In this document: positions 52,068-60,700 of the stretch, one piece after another
How the letters are laid out: each line of letters starts with the position of its first letter
How positions within the stretch are numbered: the first letter of the stretch is position 1
Assembly (NCBI RefSeq): GCF_012272835.1
Contig: NZ_JAAWWK010000008.1
Span: forward strand, 39,500-103,499
Direction: 5' to 3'
From: Spongiibacter thalassae
GTDB lineage: Bacteria; Pseudomonadota; Gammaproteobacteria; Pseudomonadales; Spongiibacteraceae
Length of the DNA stretch: 64,000 nucleotides
Position numbers and translations under genes: made by a program
The notes under the pieces: generated by a model
The model's database searches: none
The model's input: only the letters and a program-made list of their open reading frames with translations
Told to the model about the DNA's origin: nothing

Positions 52068-53116
52068 CCTATACCCGCCCGGCGTTTCGTCACCCCGAAC
52101 TGCCCAGCAACGCCCTGGGCTATACGCGCAAGGATTACGAAGGCGCCATCTCCACCCTGTGCGCCGGTTGCGGCCACGACTCGATCAGCGCCGCTATTGT
52201 GCAGGCCTGTTTCGAACTGTCGATTGCCCCCCACAAAGTCGCCAAATTGTCGGGAATCGGCTGTTCCTCAAAAACGCCCACCTATTTTCTTGGCAACTCC
52301 CACGGCTTTAATTCGGTGCATGGGCGCATGCCCTCGGTCGCTACCGGGGCGAACCTGGCGAACAGGGAGTTGATTTATATCGGGGTGTCCGGTGATGGTG
52401 ATACCGCGTCAATCGGCATGGGCCAGTTTACCCATGCGGTGCGTCGCAATCTGAATATGATGTACGTGGTCGAGAACAACGGTTGTTATGGTCTTACCAA
52501 GGGTCAGGACTCAGCGACCGCAGATGTGGGCTCGGCCAGCAAAAAAGGCGAGCCGAATCCCTTTGAACCTATCGACCTTGCCAGTGTGGCGCTCCAGTTG
52601 GGAGCGACCTTTGTCGCTCGCAGTTTTTCCGGTGACCGCGCTCAGCTGGTGCCTCTTGTCAAAGCGGCGATCAGTCATCGCGGCTTTGCCTTTATCGATG
52701 TGATTTCCCCCTGTGTGACGTTTAATAATAACCCGGCTTCAACCAAGGGCTACGAGCATGTCCGCGATCATCTGGCGGCTACTGGCACCGTAGACTACGT
52801 GCCCTTCAAGGAGGAAATTTCCACCGACTATAAGCAGGGTGAAAGCAAGGAAGTCACCCTGCATGACGGCTCGGTGGTGCATTTGCATAAAGCCGACCCA
52901 CAGCTGGATTTGTCCAGCCGGCGCTCGGCGCTGCGCTTGATTAAAGACTACAAGGCGAAGGATCAAATACTTACCGGCTTGCTGTTTATGGACGAAGATT
53001 CCCGCGACCTGCACGAGATTCTGGGAACCAGCAAAACTCCGCTGCGCGACCTGGTCGAGGCTGATCTTTGCCCCGGCCAAAACGTCTTGGCGAAATTGAA
53101 CGACAGTTGGCGCTAG
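52064..53116 (+). CDS. 2-oxoacid:ferredoxin oxidoreductase beta subunit (TPP-binding)
   Basis: 350 residues. Opens with CAGCGHDS (Cys33, Cys36) as in KorB-type subunits. TPP/Mg site: GDGDT at 110-114 and Asn139 (VVENNG). An additional Cys at 67 (GIGCSSK) would contribute to the Fe-S cluster. Pairs with the alpha subunit. The stop overlaps the stop of the convergent zinc-finger membrane protein by 4 bp. The three genes make one operon. Confidence 0.92.
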   Translation: MTYTRPAFRHPELPSNALGYTRKDYEGAISTLCAGCGHDSISAAIVQACFELSIAPHKVAKLSGIGCSSKTPTYFLGNSHGFNSVHGRMPSVATGANLANRELIYIGVSGDGDTASIGMGQFTHAVRRNLNMMYVVENNGCYGLTKGQDSATADVGSASKKGEPNPFEPIDLASVALQLGATFVARSFSGDRAQLVPLVKAAISHRGFAFIDVISPCVTFNNNPASTKGYEHVRDHLAATGTVDYVPFKEEISTDYKQGESKEVTLHDGSVVHLHKADPQLDLSSRRSALRLIKDYKAKDQILTGLLFMDEDSRDLHEILGTSKTPLRDLVEADLCPGQNVLAKLNDSWR

Positions 53117-54495
53117 GCCGACTTCGCCGCCAGTTGTTTTTGGTGAAGCTGTATCAGTCGCGTCAGCAACTGACGACATTTGTTGGCCTGGACTTTGGCG
53201 CCGGGCAATCCATCCAGGGCTTTCACCAGTAGCTGATAGGCGGGAATCAAATCCTTGAACTGGGGGTCGATGCTGTACAAGCCGCTGAGCAGCCGGCTTA
53301 CCATGCGCAGATCGTTGCGGCCTTCGTAGGCCTGGGCCAGAACATAGCGCAACCGGGCGTTCCGGGGCAGAAAGTCCGGGCAGTCGGCACGCATCCGTTG
53401 AAACAGCTCAAGCATGGTGGCGTCCAGGCCCCGTTGGTGTAACGTGAGGAGATACGCGGGAAGGTAGTCGATAAGTGTGGCGCGGGCATCGTCGTCGCTG
53501 CGCGAGCGTATAAACAGGTATTCGCAATACAATTGCTGGCAGGTGGCGTCGTCACCCAGCGTTGGCATGATCTTGGCGAATAGCCGGTCCAGAGCGGCCC
53601 ATTCTCCCTCGCATAGCAGCACCTGGATCGCCGCCAGGCTGCGATCGCGATAGCTGCGTCGCTCGACGCTGCGGCGTTGGTGGCGGTCATCCTTTAAGCC
53701 AATTTCCGCGCGGTGACGAAACAGCAGCAAGCCCATCCAGTGAAACGCAACAATGCCGTAAAAACTCAGGGTTAGTGCCATGAGCACATGGGCGGCCAGC
53801 GCGCTCACCTGGCCGACGGTGGCGTGTATCAACTCCAGGCTGCCACCGATCAACAGTACCGAGCCGAGTAACAGGCCATAGGAACCACCACTGACACTGC
53901 ACAGGCGAAGGATATTGCCGGGTTTGAGTGCGTCACTCAGCTGATGTGTGACCGCAAATAACATGATGACGGCGGGTAATACCAGTAACAATGCGAGGCT
54001 GGCGGAGGCGCTGAGAATTGGCCCGCTAAGCCAGTGCAGCAGGGCCGGGAAGCCCACCGCAATGGCCGACATAATGCATAGTTTACCGAATAGTCCCTGC
54101 TGTCGGCTAAGACGCTGGGGAAAAGGCGGCGCGTCAAAATTGCCCGTTGCGGTGTCCGCCAGACAATTCATGCCGTAGGCGAGGAGAATGCCCAGAGGGA
54201 TCAGCGACAGCGCCCAGCCGAAGGGGAGATAGGGCAGCGGGGTGAGCAATAGTGCGACGGTAAGCAGCGCTGTCAGGCCATTGGGGTTTGCGGGGTAGCG
54301 AAGCACTTCGTCGAGCTTTTCCAGCAGCGGCGTATTCAGTTGTGGCGAAAGGCAGGTTTCCAGCTCTTCATTGCACAAAAAACAGCGCACATCACGGGCG
54401 TATTGCCCTTCATTACTACAGGTGGCGCAAACAGCAATTTCGCAGTGGTGACAGCTATAACTCGCTGATTGCAGAGGGTGATATTTACAGTGCAT
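53113..54495 (-). CDS. B-box-type zinc-finger membrane protein
   Basis: 460 residues from the ATG at 54495; a longer frame to 54609 falls inside the upstream gene. Cys/His-rich N-terminus (about 2-45: CKYHP, CHHCEIAVCATC, CFLCNEEL), followed by about six membrane helices (80-250) and a helical C-terminal region (about 290-460) that resembles tetratricopeptide-like repeats. Function unknown. It overlaps the rhomboid-like gene by 11 bp, and the two may form a membrane complex. Confidence 0.75.
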   Translation of the reverse strand: MHCKYHPLQSASYSCHHCEIAVCATCSNEGQYARDVRCFLCNEELETCLSPQLNTPLLEKLDEVLRYPANPNGLTALLTVALLLTPLPYLPFGWALSLIPLGILLAYGMNCLADTATGNFDAPPFPQRLSRQQGLFGKLCIMSAIAVGFPALLHWLSGPILSASASLALLLVLPAVIMLFAVTHQLSDALKPGNILRLCSVSGGSYGLLLGSVLLIGGSLELIHATVGQVSALAAHVLMALTLSFYGIVAFHWMGLLLFRHRAEIGLKDDRHQRRSVERRSYRDRSLAAIQVLLCEGEWAALDRLFAKIMPTLGDDATCQQLYCEYLFIRSRSDDDARATLIDYLPAYLLTLHQRGLDATMLELFQRMRADCPDFLPRNARLRYVLAQAYEGRNDLRMVSRLLSGLYSIDPQFKDLIPAYQLLVKALDGLPGAKVQANKCRQLLTRLIQLHQKQLAAKSA

Positions 54496-55948
54496 CGGCG
54501 CCTCCGGCGATATACGACCTTGCCAGTTGCTCGTAGGTCTTTTTCTTCTGTACGTGGCCGCGATTGCCAAAGCTGTTTGCCAGTGCGTTGGCCAGTGCGC
54601 CGAGGGCAACAGAGTGGTAACCGCGTGCGCGGAGCTGGTCGAAAATTTCCTCTGCTTTGGGGAGTAGTTTGGGAGTATTCAGCTCAAAGGCGACATGGTA
54701 CAGAGTGTCGTCGGAAATTCGGGCATGCAGGTCGGGATGCTCCCGCCACAGCTTGGCGAGAACCGTGCGCTGGCGATTGTTCTGCGGGTGCTTTTTCATC
54801 AATGCCTCGATGCCCTCGGCGGTGACATCATTTTCCAGCAGGGCGAGTTTGTAGCGCAGTTGGGCGCAGTCGAAATCTTCACCGTAACGGGCGACGATGG
54901 CGTCAAGGGCTGTGCGGGCCTCGTGAATACGCAGGTTACCAACGAGCTGATAGATCTGGTCAAGGGCGGCGAGGTAGTCACTGCCATTGCTGGTGGTGGC
55001 CTCTTGCTCCGGTTCAGGGGGCTGGAGCAGGTCGAGTGCCTTGGCAGTAAAATAAAAAGCGATTCCGCTGGCGATGGCGCCCAAAATGGCGAAAAAGCTA
55101 TTCGGCTCGGCAAAGCCGGTGAGAACGGCGCCCGATTGCAAAAACAACAGCAGGGCAAGGGGCGCGGCTGCGTGCACAGGGACGGTGCCGCTAAATGGGC
55201 CAAACCAGCAAAAGAAGGGCGAACTGCTCGGCCAATGGTATATCAGGTAGACCGAACACAGCGCTGCAAGTGGCACCACACTGCCGCTGAGAACCGTGTG
55301 GCTGCCTGCCGGCGAGAGGGTGAAGGCTGCCGCGCCGAGGCATTGGGCGAGAAGATACAGGGTGACGATACGTGCGCTGCCCATGCGTGATTCCAGGTCT
55401 ACGCCGCAGGCAATCAGCAGTAGCATGCCAAGAATCAAATGAATGCTGTTGGCATGGACAAAGCTGTAGCTGAAAAACCCACTGATACTCGGTTGCTGCA
55501 TACTCAGGCCGTGGGCGAGGAAGGACTGGTCGCTGACGACCGCTTGCAAACTGTTGCGCTGCTGCAGCCAGAGGTCGATACGACGGTGGTTGGCGTCGGC
55601 CCCGGCGCCCCAGGTGTCCACCATTTGCTGGGCGTTGGCGCGCTGAAACTCAGCGTAGCCAAGGTCTTGCAGGAGGCGTAGCGCTTTTTCAGTGTTGCCG
55701 CTCTGCTCGAAGGCGGTGATGCGATTCGAGGCTTCCCGCTCGCTGAGGTAGCCGAGATAAAAAGGGGTTTCCATTTCGAGAAAGCCGGCCTGGGTGAATT
55801 GCTCAGCGGCGTTCTCCAGTGCTCGGCTATCGCTGCGGGCGGTCAGCAGATAAACAAGGCTGCTGATCAGCACCAGCACAATGACGGCATAGGGTGGCCG
55901 CCGGCGGTGTTGGAGGGGCGACTTGGGAATAATCAGCATGGCGGGCAC
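54485..55948 (-). CDS. rhomboid-family membrane protein, catalytic His missing
   Basis: 487 residues. N-terminal membrane helix (about 19-36), periplasmic or cytoplasmic linker, then a rhomboid core (about 155-305) and a soluble C-terminal domain that looks like helical repeats. The Ser of the rhomboid GxSG is present (VLSGSV, Ser221), and His170 of the HxxxN motif is kept. But its Asn is Gly174, and no His occurs in the last core helix (about 272-300), where the catalytic His should be. The protein is probably a pseudoprotease, which binds membrane substrates without cutting. Linked by overlap to the zinc-finger gene. Confidence 0.8.
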   Translation of the reverse strand: MPAMLIIPKSPLQHRRRPPYAVIVLVLISSLVYLLTARSDSRALENAAEQFTQAGFLEMETPFYLGYLSEREASNRITAFEQSGNTEKALRLLQDLGYAEFQRANAQQMVDTWGAGADANHRRIDLWLQQRNSLQAVVSDQSFLAHGLSMQQPSISGFFSYSFVHANSIHLILGMLLLIACGVDLESRMGSARIVTLYLLAQCLGAAAFTLSPAGSHTVLSGSVVPLAALCSVYLIYHWPSSSPFFCWFGPFSGTVPVHAAAPLALLLFLQSGAVLTGFAEPNSFFAILGAIASGIAFYFTAKALDLLQPPEPEQEATTSNGSDYLAALDQIYQLVGNLRIHEARTALDAIVARYGEDFDCAQLRYKLALLENDVTAEGIEALMKKHPQNNRQRTVLAKLWREHPDLHARISDDTLYHVAFELNTPKLLPKAEEIFDQLRARGYHSVALGALANALANSFGNRGHVQKKKTYEQLARSYIAGGADAL

Positions 55949-56327
55949 CGCGACAAAGCTGGTTTGTTCATGGCTGCAACCATCCGTGGTGGGCTAGTGA
56001 CAAAGATACGACACATTATCGCGATAGAGTGCTGTGTCAATTGGCAAGCGTCAAGAGCGTGAAGCAGGTTCCTGTTTATTCGATATTTCGTGAATTTTTA
56101 CGTGATATCGGTCTTGTTTGCCGATTTTGGCGCAAAACCGGGGTGGTCGCCGACCGATGGAAAACAGGAGCCACAGCGCTGCGGGAGCAGCTGCAGCTCC
56201 AAGGGGGGAATGCCTGCGTGGTGTAGGTCTTGTGCCAGCTCATGGCCAGTCTGGCTTGGTGTCACTATTAATATAGAGCGCTATACCGATGCTGTCCAAA
56301 ATCGACGGGGTATAGCGCCAATCGGTC
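55949..56327. other. 379-bp intergenic region
   Basis: No gene is seen. Contains a perfect inverted repeat at 56278-56318. Several short frames on the plus strand lack ribosome sites. The upstream part should hold the promoter of the rhomboid-like gene (minus). Confidence 0.5.
56278..56318. repeat. 10-bp perfect inverted repeat
   Basis: GCGCTATACC (56278-56287) and GGTATAGCGC (56309-56318) separated by 21 nt, 9 bp after the end of the alpha/beta hydrolase gene. On the minus strand it may act as a 3' hairpin; an AT-rich tail follows but no clean T run. An operator for a plus-strand signal cannot be excluded. Confidence 0.45.
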
Positions 56328-57272
56328 TTACCGGGCTGTCTGTAACAATCCGCGGTTATCAAGCCAGTTTCGGCACAGCGTTACCACTTGCGCGCAGTCT
56401 TCCTGTGGCGCCATGTGTCCCGCGTTGCGGATCACATCGTGATCGACCACAGCAGCACTGCGATTGAGGTGATAGTTAAATACCGCGGCGTTGTACATAT
56501 AGGAGTGTTCGCCGCGCAGCACCAGAGTTGGCACGGTTATTCGGCGCAACGCCTGCCAGGGACTGCTGATATTGCGAAAATTCAGCGATTCCCACTCCGG
56601 GTCAAATCGCAGTCGGTAGCCGTCACCATCGCGTTCCAGCACCGCATTGGCGTAATCGTCGAAGGCCTGGGTAGAAAAGCCCCGATAAGCTGCTTTCTGG
56701 CGGTGGTGCTCGATAAAAGCTTCGGCGCTGGGCCACTCCCGACGGCGACGCCGCGTGCCGGTGACCAGATTCAAACGGCCGGTCAGCCAGGGGGCGATTA
56801 GCGGGGCTAGGCGGGCCAGTCGGCGCCCGGGGAACGTGGCGGGATCAATCATAATCAAGGCCCTGAACAAGTCGGGCCGTTTTACGGCGGCGTGGGCGCT
56901 GACCGTTGCGCCGATCGAGTGCCCTATCGCGACGACGCCCTCACTCGCGCCGCGCTGCTGTTCCAGAAAGGCAATCAGATCGTCGGCATAACCTTGCCAG
57001 CTCTGGTACAGGGAAGTGGGTGGCGGGCCCCACATGCCACGGTTTTCCAGCCCGACAATTCCAAAGTCGTTGCGGAAGTGTTCAAGGAAAAAGCGATAGC
57101 TGGCCACGGGCAGGCCGTTGGCTGAGGAGAAGTGCAGCAGGGGCCGGTCGGGCTTGGCGCACTCCTGCCACAGGGCCGGGCCGCGGCCGAAATTCCCGGT
57201 GTGTTGCTGAAACATAGTAAACATCTTTGCTGGGGGAAGGGGTAATTTGCGGGGGTCACCCGCCAAATACAT
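56328..57272 (-). CDS. alpha/beta hydrolase
   Basis: 314 residues. Nucleophile elbow G-H-S-I-G in VVAIGHSIGATVSAHAA (Ser near residue 119), oxyanion region HFSSANGLP, acid in VLRGEHSYM, and a late His in AGHMAPQED. The family cleaves esters, lactones or carbon-carbon bonds; the substrate is unknown. The start is unsure: ATG 57272, 57224 or 57215, none with a good ribosome site. Same direction as the small protein gene 57 bp upstream. Confidence 0.87.
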   Translation of the reverse strand: MYLAGDPRKLPLPPAKMFTMFQQHTGNFGRGPALWQECAKPDRPLLHFSSANGLPVASYRFFLEHFRNDFGIVGLENRGMWGPPPTSLYQSWQGYADDLIAFLEQQRGASEGVVAIGHSIGATVSAHAAVKRPDLFRALIMIDPATFPGRRLARLAPLIAPWLTGRLNLVTGTRRRRREWPSAEAFIEHHRQKAAYRGFSTQAFDDYANAVLERDGDGYRLRFDPEWESLNFRNISSPWQALRRITVPTLVLRGEHSYMYNAAVFNYHLNRSAAVVDHDVIRNAGHMAPQEDCAQVVTLCRNWLDNRGLLQTAR

Positions 57273-57329
57273 TGGCAGCGCCGGGAGGCCGCGCTGCCAT
57301 TTGGGCGAACGAGGGTCTGTTATCAGACC

Positions 57330-57593
57330 CTAGCGCAGTGCGTCTTCCTCGCTGACAACCGGGCGGCTCTCCCGAGTGCCGCGCATGCTGTGGCCCTCAG
57401 GGGTTTCATTGCCGTCGAAATGGGCCAGCATGACATGGTCGTCGTGAACTTCGGTAAGCACGCCGACAAAGGGCATGTCCATCATACTGCCGGACACACG
57501 GTAGCTCACCAGATCGCCTACCTTGAAGGTCTCCGGTTCAAAATTGAGGTCAAACGGGCACTTGTTTTCGCTGTCACTGATCATTGATTTCAT
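57330..57593 (-). CDS. small hypothetical protein
   Basis: 87 residues from the ATG at 57593, with AAGAGAG eight bases upstream. The centre (FKVGDLVSYRVSGSMMDMPFVGVLTEVHDDHVML) looks like a small beta barrel of SH3 or Tudor type. It has no membrane segment and no known family to me. A perfect palindrome lies 91 bp before its start. Confidence 0.6.
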   Translation of the reverse strand: MKSMISDSENKCPFDLNFEPETFKVGDLVSYRVSGSMMDMPFVGVLTEVHDDHVMLAHFDGNETPEGHSMRGTRESRPVVSEEDALR

Positions 57594-57683
57594 TGTTAGG
57601 GCTCTCTTGTTATAGGTAGTCAATGCAAGGTGGAATGCATGGGTTTCGAGTATATCAATTCTCGGGCCGGCGCCCCACCGTTT

Positions 57684-57719
57684 CCCATGGGGACAGACCC
57701 CGGGGTCTGTCCCCATGGG
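57684..57719. repeat. perfect 36-bp palindrome
   Basis: Arms CCCATGGGGACAGACCCC (57684-57701) and GGGGTCTGTCCCCATGGG (57702-57719) are exact reverse complements with no spacer. The GGGGACAGACCCC core is known as a recurring element around REP-associated tyrosine transposase sites in many gammaproteobacteria (from memory). Sits between divergent genes: 91 bp from 57593 and 67 bp from 57787. May extrude as a cruciform and could serve as a mobile remnant. Confidence 0.8.
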
Positions 57720-57786
57720 TGGAAATCTCCTGCTAGACTCAGGTCATCGCGAACATTTTCAATGCTGAGCAAAGGGCGAGTTCTCT

Positions 57787-60700
57787 ATGAGCAAGCAGAG
57801 CGTGCGGCAACAATTGGTGAAGCGTGTACTGCGCATCGCCAACGAGCGATTGGAGGGCGAGGAGGCGGCGTTGTTTTGCCGCTTTGTCGAACAGGTGATT
57901 CACGTTCACCCGGACGAGGGCCAGTTGTCCTGGGACAGTGAGTCGAATTTTGGAGTGTTTTACGGGCTCTACCGCTTCTCCCGACAGCGCAAGGCGAATA
58001 CATCGCTATTCAAGGTATTCAATCCCGAGCTGGAAACCGATGGCTGGCTGTGCCGACACACGGTGATTTATTACTGCCAGCAGGATATGCCCTTTCTGGT
58101 GGATTCGCTGCGTATCGCGCTTAACCGACAGCAGTTGAATATCCACCTGTTTGAAAGCGCGTTGATGTGGGTGAAGCGGGATCGCAGCGGGGCCTTGCAA
58201 CAGGTTTCCGGCAGAGGCACCCGGGCCGTGCGCTGTGAAAGTGTGGGCTACATTTTGGTCGATGCATGCAACGACAAGGCCCAGCTGTCGCGTATTACCG
58301 CGACCCTGCAGCAAGCGTTCAGCGACGTGGCCCTGGTCGTGAACGACTTTGAGCCGATGACGGCGCGTATGGATCGCAGTATCGAAGAACTGTCAGGACG
58401 TCTTGGCGAAGACAGTGAGGAAGTCGCCTTTCTGCGCTGGCTGCGGGGAGGCAATTTCACCTTTCTGGGAATGTCGGATTTTGCACTGGCGGATAACGAT
58501 AGCAGCATTGTCGAGTTGGGCGATAAACAGCTGGGCTTGATGAAGCGGCGAGCCCCTCTTGAACGGGTGCCGTTGGCCGAGTTGTGTGAGGGATTCTCTG
58601 AATTCTACCGCGAGTCGCCGGCGCTGGCTTTTACCAAAACCTCGCAAAAGTGTACGGTGCATCGCTACGTCTACGCCGACTATATTATCGTCAAGCGCTT
58701 CTCTGCCGAGGGTGAGGTGCTGGGGGAAACGCGAATCCTCGGATTATATACCGCCGGTATGTATTACCGCAGTGTGTATTCCATTCCGCTGTTGCGTAGC
58801 AAGGCCAACTGGCTGCTGGAACACTCCCAGCTTGACGGTGCCAGCCACAACGGCAAAACCTTTCAGTTGATGGTGGAGCGTCATCCCCGGGACGAACTGA
58901 TTCAGGCCGACAGCCGCGCGCTGCTGCAAACCCTGCTGGGAGTGTGGAAGATTTACGAGCGCCGCGCCGTGCGTTTGTTTACCCGCATCGACCGTTTTGA
59001 AAAATTTGTCAGTTGCATTGTTTACCTCCCCAGAGAAGCGGTGAAGATGGAGCGGCAGATTGAGGCTCTGCTCGCCGAGGCCATCGGCAGCGACGACTGC
59101 GAGATCAGCACCCAGTTTTTGTCGGAATCGGTGTTGGCCCGCATCCATCTGGTGTACCGGGTCAGCACGCGCAATTTTCGCCAGCTGGATGTCGAGGCGC
59201 TGGAAACAGAAATACTGGAACTCAGCCGCGACTGGGGACGCCGATTCGCCGAGGTGTGTATGGAGCGAATGGGAGAGGAACAGGGGCGCAGGCAGGCCAA
59301 CCTCTACCAGGAGGCCTTTCCGGCGGCGTACAAGGAACGCTTCAGTCCCTGGTTGGCGGTGAACGACGTCGAGCTGTGTAATCAACTGCATGGCAGGGAT
59401 GACATCAGCATCAGCCTGTTTCATGAAATTGGCGCGAACGAGGGGACACTGCGCTTGAAACTGTTCCACCGGGAGGTGTCACTGCCCCTGTCAGATATAT
59501 TGCCCCTGCTGGAGAACCTTGGCTCCCGGGTTATCGTTGAACACCCCTATAAAATCTGCCCGGCGGGGGAAAGCGACATCTGGATGCATGACTTCGCCCT
59601 GGAGCACGATGTGGGCAAGGGGCAGAGCATTAATCTCGCTGCGGTGCGGGAAACCTATCAGGACGCGCTGCGTGCGGTATGGCAGGGCAAGGCCGAAAAC
59701 GACAGCTTTAATCGACTGGTATTTGGCGCCCGCCTCGACTGGCGGTCGGTGGCCTTGATCCGCGCCTATGCCCGTTACCTCAAGCAGCTTGGCACCCTGT
59801 TCAGTATGGACTTTATCGCCTCGGTGCTCTGTGCCCACGTGGATATTACCCGCGACCTGATGGCCTTGTTCCGCTGCTTGTTTGATCCACGGCGGGCCGG
59901 GCAAAAAAATACTGACAAGGTGCTTAAGCTGCGACAGCGCATCCTCGATGCACTGGATGAAGTGCAGAACCTGAACGAAGACCAGGTCATTCGCCAGTAT
60001 CTCGCCAGTATGGAAGCTACACTGCGTACCAATTTTTTTCAGCAGGACAGCAGCGGGCAATACCGCGAATGCATTGCGCTGAAAATCAATACGCGGCAAC
60101 TGGACTTTGCCCCGGAACCGCGCCCTGAATTTGAAGTGTTTGTCTTCTCGCCCCGGGTTGAGGGGGTACACCTGCGCGGAGGCAAGGTGGCCCGTGGCGG
60201 TATTCGTTGGTCGGATCGCCTGGAGGATTTCCGCACTGAAATTCTTGGCCTGGTGAAAGCTCAGCAGGTAAAAAATGCCGTTATCGTGCCCACCGGCGCC
60301 AAGGGGGGATTTGTCGCGCGTCGAGCGGCCGCCATGGATACGCGCGAAGAGTTGTTTGCGGAAGGGGTGGCTTGCTACAAGTTATTTATCGGTAGCCTGC
60401 TGGATATTACCGACAACCGCGTAGGTAATACCGTTAAGCACCCCAAGGGCGTGGTGTGCCGTGACGACGATGACCCATATCTTGTGGTCGCCGCCGACAA
60501 GGGTACCGCCAGCTTTTCTGATATCGCCAACGATATCGCCATTGACTATGGCTTTTGGTTGGGTGATGCCTTTGCCTCGGGTGGTAGCAATGGCTACGAT
60601 CACAAGGCGATGGGTATCACTGCAAAGGGCGCCTGGGTTGCCGTGCAACGGCATTTTCGAGAGCTGAATGTGAATGTTCAGGAGGACGATTTCAGCGTTA

